Position numbers and translations under genes: made by a program. Below, piece by piece: positions 7,737 through 15,959 of a DNA stretch of 23,107 nt. Source of the DNA: an uncultured Ruminococcus sp. (GTDB lineage Bacteria; Bacillota; Clostridia; Oscillospirales; Ruminococcaceae); contig USNJ01000009.1 of NCBI GenBank assembly GCA_900556055.1, forward strand, positions 1-23,107. The letters run 5' to 3'. Positions within the stretch are counted from its first letter, which is position 1; every line of letters begins with the position of its first letter. A model generated the notes under the pieces. That model made no database searches, had not been told where the DNA came from, and saw only the letters and a list, made by a program, of their open reading frames with translations.

Positions 7737-9089
7737 TCAGTCAAGAATGTCGGAGATATCATGCGGCTGAAGCGTTGAAACGACTATGACCGAATCGTTT
7801 TTCTCTATCACGTCGCTGCCTCTGGGGATTATGACCTTGTTTCCTCTGAGGATAACGGCAACGAGGACATTCGGCTTGAATTTCAGCTCCATAAGCGGCT
7901 TTCCCAGCACGGGGGATTTATCCCTGATGATGAACTCCGCTGCCTCTGCCTTGCCCTTTATGATGCTGTACACCGTCTGCACATTGCTTCCGATGGTGTT
8001 TTTCATCGCACGGACATAGCTTACGATAAGCTCCGAGGTTATGCTTTTGGGATAGATTATCGAATCGAGATCGAGCTGCTTTATAACATCAAAAAAGTCG
8101 ATCATATTTATCTTCGTTACGAGCTTTTTGCAGCCCTTTGTCCTTGCGAAAAGGGACAGCATGATGTTTTCCTCGTCGAAATTTGTGAGGGCGGCAAACG
8201 AATTTGCATTTTCAAGCCCCTCTTCAAGCAGTATCTGCTGATCGGCTGCATCTCCGCAGATAACGGTGACATCGGGCAGTGCGGTACACAGCACCTCGCA
8301 CCGCTTCGGGTCTTTCTCTATGACCTTCAGGGAGATGCCCGTCTTTTTCAGCATTTTGCAGAGATAGTAAGCTATCTCTCCGCCGCCGACTATCATGCAG
8401 TCCTTGACCTGATTTATCTTATAATCTATTTTTCTGAAAAATGTATTTGCATTTGCGGGCGATGCGATGATCGAGATAACGTCCTTCTCGCCGAACACGA
8501 AATCACCGTTCGGGATAAATGCATTATCCCCTCTTTCGACCGTGCATACGAGGACATCGCACTTCAGCTTTGTTACGATCTCCTTTACTGACAGTCCCGA
8601 AAGCACACAGTTTTCGGGCAGACGGAACTTCATCAGATCTACCTTGCCCTTGGCAAATGTATCTATTTTTATCGCAGACGGAAATCTCAGCACTCGTGCT
8701 ATCTCCGCCGCCGCCGCAAATTCGGGATTTATTACCATAGCAAGTCCGAGTTCTTCCTTCAGATACGGTGCTTCCGTGCTGTACTGGGGATCTCTTACTC
8801 TTGCGATAGTCTGGCAGTTACCTTCCTTCTTGGCGATAAGGCAGCAAAGCAGATTAAGCTCATCAGAGCCTGTAACAGCGATAAGAAGGTCAGCGTCCCT
8901 GATGCCTGCCTCCTGCTGGACAAGATGCGTTGCGCCGTTTCCCGTCACTCCCAGCACGTCAAGGCGGGCAGTGACATCGTTCACCTTTGCGGGGTCTATA
9001 TCTATGACCGTGATGTTATCGCCCTCGTCATTGAGCCTTCCCGCAAGCTCCTCGCCGACCTTTCCGCAGCCGACAATAATTATATTCAA
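7737..9089 (-). CDS. trkA: TrkA potassium uptake regulator with two RCK modules
   Basis: This 450-residue cytoplasmic protein contains two tandem RCK units, as in full-length bacterial TrkA. The first Rossmann fold begins at IIIVGCGKVGEELAG (GxGxxG at 7-12) with acidic ribose-binding VIDIDP. The second begins at CMIVGGGEIAYYL (GGGEIA 235-240) with VIEKDP. Each is followed by a TrkA-C region (about 145-215 and 370-450). It binds NAD(H)/ATP-type ligands and controls the TrkH pore. The start is TTG at 9087-9089: an in-frame stop lies just upstream, and AGGAG sits 11 bases before the TTG, so no ATG is possible without losing the Rossmann strand. It is first in the trkA-trkH operon, expressed from the promoter at 9175-9203. 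Confidence 0.94.
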   Translation of the reverse strand: MNIIIVGCGKVGEELAGRLNDEGDNITVIDIDPAKVNDVTARLDVLGVTGNGATHLVQQEAGIRDADLLIAVTGSDELNLLCCLIAKKEGNCQTIARVRDPQYSTEAPYLKEELGLAMVINPEFAAAAEIARVLRFPSAIKIDTFAKGKVDLMKFRLPENCVLSGLSVKEIVTKLKCDVLVCTVERGDNAFIPNGDFVFGEKDVISIIASPANANTFFRKIDYKINQVKDCMIVGGGEIAYYLCKMLKKTGISLKVIEKDPKRCEVLCTALPDVTVICGDAADQQILLEEGLENANSFAALTNFDEENIMLSLFARTKGCKKLVTKINMIDFFDVIKQLDLDSIIYPKSITSELIVSYVRAMKNTIGSNVQTVYSIIKGKAEAAEFIIRDKSPVLGKPLMELKFKPNVLVAVILRGNKVIIPRGSDVIEKNDSVIVVSTLQPHDISDILD

Positions 9090-9131
9090 AACCGATCACA
9101 CTCCTGAAAGGTCAAAAGTCATTTAAACAGG

Positions 9132-9159
9132 AAAAAGCCGATTGGATAATCAGCCTTTT
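9132..9159 (-). terminator. Terminator-like hairpin inside the trkA leader
   Basis: On minus-strand RNA, AAAAGGCTGATT (9159-9148) pairs with AATCGGCTTTTT (9143-9132) as 12 pairs with two G-U wobbles and a 4-base loop, ending in a U-run. In plus-strand RNA the two wobbles become A-C and C-A mismatches, so it is built for minus-strand transcripts. It lies downstream of the cardiolipin synthase stop but also downstream of the trkA promoter, so trkA transcripts must pass through it. Confidence 0.65.
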
Positions 9160-9174
9160 CGCAATGCATATCAT

Positions 9175-9203
9175 AGTATAGCACTTTTCTCGGGTTATGT
9201 CAA
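9175..9203 (-). promoter_or_regulatory. Sigma-A promoter of trkA-trkH
   Basis: On the minus strand TTGACA (9203-9198) and TATACT (9180-9175) are separated by 17 bases. The predicted start near 9168 gives a leader of about 80 bases before the TTG start codon. The -35 box begins only three bases after the stop codon of the upstream cardiolipin synthase gene. Confidence 0.85.
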
Positions 9204-9205
9204 CA

Positions 9206-10756
9206 TCACATAAGCGGTGCGATAAGCCTTAGACAGCTTCCGAGCAGCTTTTTGCCGATGGGATATTTTCTGATATTCTCCATGTCGATCCGTATGCATT
9301 TTTTCAGCGTTTTGCGGTAATCGCCCTCTATTGCGGCGATCTCGCTGCATTTGTACATAAAAGCGGCACATTCAAAATGCAGATAAAGGCTGCGGAAATC
9401 GAGATTGATGGAGCCTACGACCGCTTTTCTGTCGTCCGAAACAAAGACCTTCGCATGAACAAAGCCCGGCTCATACTCGAATATCTTGACTCCGCCCTCT
9501 ATAAGCTCCTTATAATGGCTGCGTGCAAGCAGATACGCATACTTTTTGTCGGGGATATGCGGAAGTATAAGCTTCACGTCTATGCCGCGCATCGCAGCAT
9601 GGGTGAGTGCGGTTATCATCTCATTGTCAAGGATAAGGTAGGGAGTCATGATGTGAACATATCTCTCGGCTGTGTTCAGGATATCAAGATAGACCTGCTC
9701 ACCGACATTCATTCCGTCAAGCGGGCTGTCCGCATATGGCATCACATAGCCGTCAGCATCGGGTATTTCGGGAATATCGGGGATATAATCCGCATAGATA
9801 TCCTCCGTTTTCTCGGTGATATTCCACATCTGCAAAAACATCATCGTCATGCTTTTTGCGGCATCGCCCTCCAGCATGACTGCCGTGTCCTTCCAGTGAC
9901 CGTAGAGGACCTTGCGGTTTATATACTCATCAGAGAGATTTACGCCGCCCGTGAATGCGACCTTTCCGTCGATCGAAACTATCTTTCGGTGGTCACGGTT
10001 GTTCTGCGAAGTCGTCAGCACTGGGATAACGGGCGCGAACATCTTGCACTTTATCCCGAACTTTTCGAGCTGCTTGGGATATCCGTATGGCAGCAGCACG
10101 ACCGAGCACATTCCGTCATACATGACTCTGACTTCTACGCCCTCAGCCGCCTTTTTCTTCAATATATCCAGGACTGCGCCCCACATCTCGCCCTCTTCGA
10201 TGATGAAATATTCCATGAAGATGAACTTCTCCGCCTTGTCAAGCTGAATGAGAAGCTCAGCGAATTTATCCTCGCCCTGCGGGAAATAGGTCACCCTTGT
10301 GTTCTTATAGATAGGATATCCGCCGTAATTCGACATATACTTGACAGTCGAAGCGGTCAGCGGATCGATCTCCTCCAGTTCATCGAGAACGCCCTTGTCC
10401 TGCGTCAGAAATTCCGCCGATGTCCTGTCGCATATGTCTATGTGCCGCTTTCTGATAATATTTGTGCCGAGCTGAAGCCTTGACCAGAGATATATCAGCG
10501 CACCGAATACGGGGAAGACGAGTATAGGTATCATCCAAACGAGCTTGAAGGCGGGATTTCCCTTTCTGTTGATGATATAAATAACAAGAACTGCGCTGAG
10601 CATGCTGAAAAGTATCAGGATATATCCCGTATAATTCTTCAGCTTCTCAAAAGCCAGGAATATATAGAACACCTGGAGCACCATCATCAGGATATAGATC
10701 ATAGACCGTCCGAATATGATCTTAAACAGCTTTTTCAGATGCTTTTTGTTTTTCAT
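9206..10756 (-). CDS. cls: Cardiolipin synthase (phospholipase D superfamily)
   Basis: This 516-residue membrane enzyme joins two phosphatidylglycerol molecules to make cardiolipin and glycerol. Two N-terminal transmembrane segments (about 18-38 and 43-62) and a third hydrophobic stretch (about 72-92) are followed by two PLD catalytic motifs: HRKIVSID (H256, K258, D263) and HAKVFVSD (H434, K436, D441), both complete. Length and order match bacterial Cls of the ClsA type. ATG 10756 has AAGGA upstream. It lies 88 bases downstream of a hybrid kinase gene, with a hairpin between. I see no clear promoter in that gap, so some expression may come from read-through. Cardiolipin level affects membrane stress and antimicrobial-peptide tolerance. 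Confidence 0.94.
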   Translation of the reverse strand: MKNKKHLKKLFKIIFGRSMIYILMMVLQVFYIFLAFEKLKNYTGYILILFSMLSAVLVIYIINRKGNPAFKLVWMIPILVFPVFGALIYLWSRLQLGTNIIRKRHIDICDRTSAEFLTQDKGVLDELEEIDPLTASTVKYMSNYGGYPIYKNTRVTYFPQGEDKFAELLIQLDKAEKFIFMEYFIIEEGEMWGAVLDILKKKAAEGVEVRVMYDGMCSVVLLPYGYPKQLEKFGIKCKMFAPVIPVLTTSQNNRDHRKIVSIDGKVAFTGGVNLSDEYINRKVLYGHWKDTAVMLEGDAAKSMTMMFLQMWNITEKTEDIYADYIPDIPEIPDADGYVMPYADSPLDGMNVGEQVYLDILNTAERYVHIMTPYLILDNEMITALTHAAMRGIDVKLILPHIPDKKYAYLLARSHYKELIEGGVKIFEYEPGFVHAKVFVSDDRKAVVGSINLDFRSLYLHFECAAFMYKCSEIAAIEGDYRKTLKKCIRIDMENIRKYPIGKKLLGSCLRLIAPLM

Positions 10757-10783
10757 TTACAACCATTCCTTAGAAAATAATAA

Positions 10784-10829
10784 GGGACAGCGCCCTACCG
10801 AACCTCGCAGATCGGTATTGAGCTGTCCC
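10784..10829 (-). terminator. Terminator hairpin between the hybrid kinase gene and cls
   Basis: The outer stem GGGACAGC/GCTGTCCC (10784-10791 with 10822-10829) and inner stem TACCGA/TCGGTA (10796-10801 with 10812-10817) form a two-tier hairpin. On the minus strand it runs into TTATTATTTTC. The U-run is interrupted, so partial read-through into cls is plausible. Confidence 0.7.
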
Positions 10830-10844
10830 CCTGAATTCAAGCTA

Positions 10845-12968
10845 TCAGTCGATGTCGTAAGACAATCCTGTATCTTCAAATGCCTTCTTGATAGTTTCGA
10901 TAACGGAGCGGTAGTTGTCGAGGAACGGTGCGGTCTTATCCTTGATAGCCTGGATATCTCCGCTCTTTCCTGCTACTTCAAGAGCAAACGCAAGCTCGGA
11001 AAGCTCGGTTGCGCCGATGTTCCTTGCTGCGCTCTTTGCGCCGTGGACTTCAATGGTGTAGTCCTTCCAGTCCTCATTATCGAAGCAGGACTGAATGGAA
11101 TCTATATTTGCACTGTTGATGAATACCCTCAGAACGTCGATATAAACGTCCTCATTGCCAATGCAGTTTGCAAGTCCCGAAACAACGTTGATGCCCTTAA
11201 GTCTGTCAAGCAGCTTTACGAAGGGGACCTGGGTTGTCTGTGTATGCTCCATGGTCTGATCCTCGACTGCGGCAGCCTTGATCTGCTTGTGTCTGGGGAT
11301 CCACTTTCTCAGCACCTTCTCAAGCTTTTTGAGATCGACAGGCTTTGAAAGGAAATCGTTCATTCCGTTCTCATAGAAAAGATCCTCAACACCCTTGATA
11401 GCATTAGCCGTCAGCGCAATGATAGGCACCTTCTTGGGATAATCGCCGTCAAGCGAACGGATTATCTGAGTAGCTTCAACGCCGTCCATCTGAGGCATCA
11501 TGTGATCCATGAGAATGATATCGTAGCGTTCGCCCTTCTTGATAAGGTTGATAGCCTCCTGACCGCTTGTTACGGAAACGACGCTCATGTTGTAAGGCTT
11601 CATCATGCCCTCTGCAACACGGATATTTACCTGGTTATCATCAACGATAAGCACCTTGGCCTCAGGCGCAGTAAAGGGAACGCCCCTCTTGACCTGAAGT
11701 CTTGCGTGAAGGTCGGCGGATTTGTCGAAATTGCTCGGAGCGGGGTTTGAGATGCCCTGCGGAAGTGTGAATTTAAATGTGCTTCCCTTTCCGTAAACGC
11801 TCTCGAATGTGATGGAACCGTTCATAAGGTCAAGGAGCTTCTTGCAGATAGCAAGACCAAGTCCTGTGCCTTCGATATTTCTGTTTCTCTTTGTATCAGC
11901 CTGCGAGAATTCGGTAAAGAGCTTATCCATATCCTCGGGCTTTATGCCTATGCCTGTATCGGCAACGGAAACGTTCAGAACGCCTGTATTGTTGTCCTTA
12001 GGCTCCCACCTTACGCTCAGCGTGATGGAACCCTTCTCGGTGAATTTAACTGCATTGTTGAGGATATTGATAAGAATCTGTCTGAATCTCATTTCATCGC
12101 CGACAAGACCTGTCGGAACGTTCGGATCAACGTCCATGATAAGCTCGACTCTGCTCTTCAGACGCACCTGGATAACGTTCATAACGTCATACATAACAGA
12201 TGTGAACTGATACTCGGCGGGGATTATCTCCATCTTGCCCGATTCGACCTTGGAGAAATCGAGGATATCGTTGATGATATTCAGCAGATTTTCCGAGGAA
12301 TTCTTGATGGTCATGACATATTCCTCTGTCTCCTCGGAGATATCGGTCTGGAGGAGGAGGTCAGCCATTCCGCAGATAGCGTTCATAGGAGTTCTGATCT
12401 CGTGGGACATATTTGCGAGGAAGTTCGACTTGCTCTCGTTTGCCTCGATAGCTTCGTTTGTCTTTTCCTCAAGGTTCTTGCGGAACTTTTCTCCGCTTCC
12501 CGTCAGCATATACATAGTCAGGTTGATGACCTGATAGATAACGATGTTTGCGATGCCCGATACTGCATTGAAGCTCTCATCATCTCCTGCAAACGAGATT
12601 ATAAGACCTACGACCAGCATCACGGAGGATTCGATCCAGAATTCGATATTGAGCTGCTTTCTGACGAAAAGTCCCACAAGGACAGCCGCACCTATGTAGA
12701 GAAACGGGAGCATATCCAGCGTCTGAGCCGCAAAGCAGCTTACAAACTCAGTAATTATCATCAGGATAAAGGTTATCCTTGACGCAAGCTCTTCATTTTT
12801 CACTGCCTTATAGATGATGAAAACAGCAAGGACAGCCGCTGCACAGGCTGCGGCAGCACCGATACCTGCTCCGCCCACCCCGGAAACGGCAGCAATAATA
12901 ATGTTCAGAAGGACAACAGCGGCAAATTCCACTATTGAAACCTTCATTGTCTCTTTGTAACCAAACAT
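10845..12968 (-). CDS. Tripartite hybrid sensor histidine kinase (HisKA-HATPase-REC-HPt)
   Basis: This 707-residue membrane kinase relays phosphate internally. About five hydrophobic segments fill residues 11-155, with no large extracellular domain. A short helix leads to HisKA with SHEIRTP (H189), then HATPase with N-box ILNNAVKFT (302-310), G1 DTGIGI and G2 GTGLGL. A receiver follows with IVDD, phospho-acceptor D488 (ILMDHMMP) and the KP of LSKP. The C-terminal HPt domain has H642 in VHGAKSAARNIGA. The order equals BarA/EvgS-type phosphorelay kinases. The final response regulator is not encoded next to it. ATG 12968 follows GAGGG, and an extended -10 promoter lies at 13037-13065. The membrane region presumably senses something within the bilayer; the signal is unknown. 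Confidence 0.93.
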   Translation of the reverse strand: MFGYKETMKVSIVEFAAVVLLNIIIAAVSGVGGAGIGAAAACAAAVLAVFIIYKAVKNEELASRITFILMIITEFVSCFAAQTLDMLPFLYIGAAVLVGLFVRKQLNIEFWIESSVMLVVGLIISFAGDDESFNAVSGIANIVIYQVINLTMYMLTGSGEKFRKNLEEKTNEAIEANESKSNFLANMSHEIRTPMNAICGMADLLLQTDISEETEEYVMTIKNSSENLLNIINDILDFSKVESGKMEIIPAEYQFTSVMYDVMNVIQVRLKSRVELIMDVDPNVPTGLVGDEMRFRQILINILNNAVKFTEKGSITLSVRWEPKDNNTGVLNVSVADTGIGIKPEDMDKLFTEFSQADTKRNRNIEGTGLGLAICKKLLDLMNGSITFESVYGKGSTFKFTLPQGISNPAPSNFDKSADLHARLQVKRGVPFTAPEAKVLIVDDNQVNIRVAEGMMKPYNMSVVSVTSGQEAINLIKKGERYDIILMDHMMPQMDGVEATQIIRSLDGDYPKKVPIIALTANAIKGVEDLFYENGMNDFLSKPVDLKKLEKVLRKWIPRHKQIKAAAVEDQTMEHTQTTQVPFVKLLDRLKGINVVSGLANCIGNEDVYIDVLRVFINSANIDSIQSCFDNEDWKDYTIEVHGAKSAARNIGATELSELAFALEVAGKSGDIQAIKDKTAPFLDNYRSVIETIKKAFEDTGLSYDID

Positions 12969-13036
12969 TTTCTTACCCTCTTTTACCGATGATTTTTTTG
13001 GGACGGAATATGCACAGCCCGCCCGTAAACAAAGTT

Positions 13037-13065
13037 ATTATACCACATTTTTCTATCGGTTGCAA
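13037..13065 (-). promoter_or_regulatory. Promoter of the hybrid kinase gene
   Basis: On the minus strand TTGCAA (13065-13060), a 17-base spacer and TATAAT (13042-13037), preceded by TG at the extended -10 position, form a good sigma-A promoter. The leader is about 60 bases. The rest of the 12969-13253 gap is AT-rich and otherwise unremarkable. Confidence 0.7.
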
Positions 13066-13213
13066 TAAATAATCGAAAAAACTTTTATTTATGTTCAAAT
13101 TTAGCGTTATCCACAAAAACAAGCCCCTGTATTTAGCATAAAAACATAGCCCGTGCGGTACAGCAAGCCAATTATATTCAGCAAATATTTATTAAATTTC
13201 TATATTTCGGCTG

Positions 13214-13219
13214 TATACT
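13214..13219 (+). promoter_or_regulatory. Probable -10 box for the DUF5662 gene
   Basis: TATACT lies 35 bases before ATG 13254. The hexamer at the expected -35 place is ATTAAA, a poor match, so this would be a weak or activator-dependent promoter. Confidence 0.35.
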
Positions 13220-13253
13220 GTAACATAGAATAAGAAAAGAGCGGAGGAATATT

Positions 13254-13781
13254 ATGAAGCTTATCGGGCATCTCAGGACGGTAATGACGCACAGGCGTAT
13301 CGTCAGGCGGTACTGTTTCCGTGCGGGGCTGTATTTTCAGGGGATAACGCACGATCTTTCAAAGTATTCCCCTGTTGAATTCATAAACGGCGTTAAGTAT
13401 TTCACAGGCACGAAAAGCCCTCACAGCGGCGAACGTGCCGACAAGGGATACAGTGCGGCATGGCTCCATCACAAGGGGCGGAACAAGCATCACCCCGAAT
13501 ACTGGACGGATTACGGCATTAACGGCGGTCCATACGGCGGAATAAAAATGCCCGTGAAATATGTAGTTGAGATGTTCTGCGACCGTCTGGCGGCGTGCAG
13601 GGTATATCACAAGAAAAACTACCGAAATTCCGACGCATACGATTATTATATGAAATCAAAGGATAAGTGTCCCCTTCACCCCGAGACCTCCGAGCTTCTC
13701 TGCCGTCTGCTAACGATGGTGAAGGACGAGGGCGAGGACGCTGCGTTCCGGTACATACGAAATGAGCTTCTGAAAAAATGA
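13254..13781 (+). CDS. DUF5662 family protein
   Basis: This 175-residue soluble protein is of a family common in gut Clostridia, with no established function that I know of. Recognisable stretches are YCFRAGLYFQGITHDLSKYS, GYSAAWLHHKGRNKHHPEYW and KYVVEMFCDRLAACRVYHKK. The conserved His-Asp pair (THDLSKYS), the HH and HH/H cluster and the MFCDR motif give the pattern of a helical HD-like metal-binding fold, so a phosphohydrolase activity is conceivable but unproven. GGAGG at 13243-13247 fixes ATG 13254 as the start. It is a single-gene unit between two divergent or convergent neighbours and ends at a shared terminator. Confidence 0.8.
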   Translation: MKLIGHLRTVMTHRRIVRRYCFRAGLYFQGITHDLSKYSPVEFINGVKYFTGTKSPHSGERADKGYSAAWLHHKGRNKHHPEYWTDYGINGGPYGGIKMPVKYVVEMFCDRLAACRVYHKKNYRNSDAYDYYMKSKDKCPLHPETSELLCRLLTMVKDEGEDAAFRYIRNELLKK

Positions 13782-13785
13782 GCGC

Positions 13786-13818
13786 AAAAAAGCCGCAGAC
13801 TATGCATCTGCGGCTTTT
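13786..13818. terminator. Shared bidirectional terminator
   Basis: An 8-bp perfect stem GCCGCAGA (13792-13799) with 13807-13814 has a 7-base loop, flanked by an A-run on the left and TTTT on the right. It ends the DUF5662 gene (plus) and the HAMP kinase gene (minus). It overlaps only intergenic sequence, leaving one base before the kinase stop. Confidence 0.88.
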
Positions 13819-13819
13819 A

Positions 13820-15265
13820 TCACTGCTGAGGTCTCTCCTTTTTGGCGGGTGCTTCGCCCGTATTCAGCGAGAAGATGAACTCTACATATTCATTAAGTGC
13901 GCTCTTGACGGTGATAGTTCCGTCATGGAGCTTTACGATCGAGCGGACAATGGAAAGTCCCAGACCCACGCCTGTTTTGTCCTTTCCTCTTGACTCGTCC
14001 GTCTTATAAAATCTGTCGAATACCTGCGGCAGCTCATCGCTTGTGAGTCCCTCGCCGCTGTTTCTTATGCTGACCAGCGTTTTATTCTTTTCCGTTGAGA
14101 AGGAGAACTTTATATATCCGCCGTTGTTTACGAATTTCACGGCATTTTCGACAAGATTGTATATTACCTGCTGGATAAGGTCAATGTCGGCATTGACATA
14201 GAAACGTCCTGCGTCAAGACCTATCACTTCGACATTCTTATCCTCAATGCGCTTTTCAAACAGCAGCACTGTCTTGATGGCAAGCGGAACTATATCGAAA
14301 TTCTCGGTGTTCATTGCGATCTCGCCGGTTTCGTACTTTGCGATATTGAGCATCGAACGCACCAGTCTTGCAAGACGCTTTACCTCATCGGAAACGATCT
14401 GAAGGTAATATCTTCGTCTGTTTTCGGGGATAGTTCCGTCCAGTATGCCGTCAACGAAGCCGCCGATGGATGTCATAGGCGTTTTCAGCTCATGCGATAC
14501 GTTGGAAACGAAGCTCTTTCTCGTTTCCTCGATGACTTCAAGGGACGATGCCATCTCATTGAGCGTATTTGCGAGATAGCCAAGCTCATTATCCTCGGAA
14601 ACAGCGACCTTCTTTGAGAAATCGCCCTCACCGAAGCGCTTCGCCGCGATAGTCATATCTTTTATGGGGCTTGTCAGCCGCTTGACTGACAGATATACTA
14701 TCGGGAAAACGATCACTATTATAACAGCAGAGACGACCACGAAGGTCAGCATCAGCGAATAAAGGTAATCCGTCAGCTCCGAAGTATCCTCCGATGCGAT
14801 AAGATAGAATGTCTCACCGCCTGCTGCGACCTTGCTGATGTTTGTAAATCCCGATACATTGTCATATCCGCCAAAATCGCCGAACTCGTAATAGGTCCCG
14901 CTGTCCTTCGCCTGCCGTATGACCGATTCGGGATATACCGTGCCTGCGTGCCTGCAGTGTTCGTCCGTGTCTGTACATAATATGACGTTTCCGCTGCTGT
15001 CGGCAAGAGTATATGTTATATTTGATATTGAAGAAAGCCTTTTCAGTATATTTTTCACAGAATTCAACACAAGCTGTCCCTCGTTCAGATAGGACAGCTT
15101 GAGCTCAGTGACCGCTTCGGCTGAGGATCTTGTGATCTCCGACCTTACGATCAATTTATATTTTTCCTTTGCGACAAGCAGCAGCGATGAACCGATTATA
15201 AGTATCGCCGAAACAACGACAGCTGCACATAAACTGAAAATGCTTCTGAAAATGCTTTTATGCAT
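13820..15265 (-). CDS. Sensor histidine kinase with HAMP domain
   Basis: This 481-residue two-pass membrane kinase pairs with the OmpR-type regulator just upstream. TM1 is about 11-32, an extracellular domain spans about 33-170, and TM2 is about 171-192. HAMP follows (about 193-245; RLTSPIKDMTIAAKRFGEGD), then HisKA with SHELKTP (H258), N-box YNLVENAVKF, G1 and G2 (GVGLGL). G1 reads NSGEGL with Asn in place of the usual Asp, a variant I recall from other clostridial kinases of this type, so it is probably functional. The start overlaps the regulator's stop by 8 bases, giving translational coupling. The extracellular region has PAS/dCache-like size and includes GNVILCTDTDEHC, but the signal is unknown. 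Confidence 0.92.
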   Translation of the reverse strand: MHKSIFRSIFSLCAAVVVSAILIIGSSLLLVAKEKYKLIVRSEITRSSAEAVTELKLSYLNEGQLVLNSVKNILKRLSSISNITYTLADSSGNVILCTDTDEHCRHAGTVYPESVIRQAKDSGTYYEFGDFGGYDNVSGFTNISKVAAGGETFYLIASEDTSELTDYLYSLMLTFVVVSAVIIVIVFPIVYLSVKRLTSPIKDMTIAAKRFGEGDFSKKVAVSEDNELGYLANTLNEMASSLEVIEETRKSFVSNVSHELKTPMTSIGGFVDGILDGTIPENRRRYYLQIVSDEVKRLARLVRSMLNIAKYETGEIAMNTENFDIVPLAIKTVLLFEKRIEDKNVEVIGLDAGRFYVNADIDLIQQVIYNLVENAVKFVNNGGYIKFSFSTEKNKTLVSIRNSGEGLTSDELPQVFDRFYKTDESRGKDKTGVGLGLSIVRSIVKLHDGTITVKSALNEYVEFIFSLNTGEAPAKKERPQQ

Positions 15266-15959
15266 TTTCTTCCTCAGCTTCGAACTTGTATCCTACGCCC
15301 CATACAGTCTTGAGCGCCCACTTGTCGGAAACGCCCTCAAGCTTTTCTCTCAGACGCTTGATGTGAACGTCGATAGTACGTGAATCTCCGTAATACTCGA
15401 AGCCCCATACCTCATCAAGAAGCTGATCTCTTGTATAAACTCTGTTAGGATTGGAAGCAAGATAGAACAGCAGCTCAAGCTCCTTGGGAGGTGTATCCTG
15501 AACCTTGCCGTTTACTCTCAGCTCATATCTTGTCATATTGACAACGAGCTTATCATACTTTACTTCCTTGATCTCGGTCTCAGCGGAAGCCTGACCTATT
15601 CTTCTGGAAACAGCCTTTATTCTTGCGATAACTTCCTTTGTATCAAAAGGCTTTACAACGTAGTCGTCAGCACCAAGCTCCAGACCGAGCACCTTATCAA
15701 AGGTTTCGCTCTTTGCAGTGATCATAATGATCGGCACATTTGACTTCTTTCTGATCTCACGGCAAACCTGCCAGCCGTCCAGACCGGGCAGCATGATGTC
15801 AAGAAGAACAACATCAGGCTTCAGTGCATTGAATTTTACAACAGCCTCGTCGCCATCGTGAGAAATAATGACTCCGTAACCGTCCTTTTCGAGATAAAGC
15901 TTTAAGAGTTCGCAGATATTGTTGTCATCATCAACAACGAGAACTTTTCCGAGTGACAT
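15258..15959 (-). CDS. OmpR/PhoB-family response regulator
   Basis: This 233-residue DNA-binding regulator is controlled by the kinase encoded immediately after it. The receiver domain (about 4-118) shows the acidic pocket VVDDD, phospho-acceptor D54 (VLLDIMLPG), T81 and K103 (VVKPF). The C-terminal winged helix (about 133-228) shows TPPKELELLFYLASNPNRVY and SRTIDVHIKRLREKL. A longer frame reaches a TTG at 15965, but I choose ATG 15959 because AGGAAG lies 6 bases before it. The gene is first in the operon. The 519-base AT-rich region upstream contains two matching candidate -10 boxes and an inverted repeat that may carry its own binding sites. Target genes are not evident. Confidence 0.94.
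   Translation of the reverse strand: MSLGKVLVVDDDNNICELLKLYLEKDGYGVIISHDGDEAVVKFNALKPDVVLLDIMLPGLDGWQVCREIRKKSNVPIIMITAKSETFDKVLGLELGADDYVVKPFDTKEVIARIKAVSRRIGQASAETEIKEVKYDKLVVNMTRYELRVNGKVQDTPPKELELLFYLASNPNRVYTRDQLLDEVWGFEYYGDSRTIDVHIKRLREKLEGVSDKWALKTVWGVGYKFEAEEENA

Noticed and set aside
8467..9126. A 219-codon Ser/Thr-rich open frame opposite trkA
   Set aside because: It is a codon shadow of trkA; it has no start signals and no recognisable domain.
9090..9170. A possible c-di-AMP (ydaO-type) riboswitch before the potassium genes
   Set aside because: The leader is only about 80 bases, too short for that aptamer, and only one simple hairpin is visible.
9377..10483. A 368-codon open frame on the plus strand opposite cls
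   Set aside because: It lies entirely antisense to a gene with complete catalytic motifs, has no ribosome-binding site, and has His/Cys/Arg-rich composition typical of shadow frames.
13107..13115. A perfect DnaA-box 9-mer (TTATCCACA), which could hint at a replication origin
   Set aside because: It is a single site with no cluster, no dnaA/dnaN neighbours and no DNA-unwinding repeats, so chance or local regulation is more likely.
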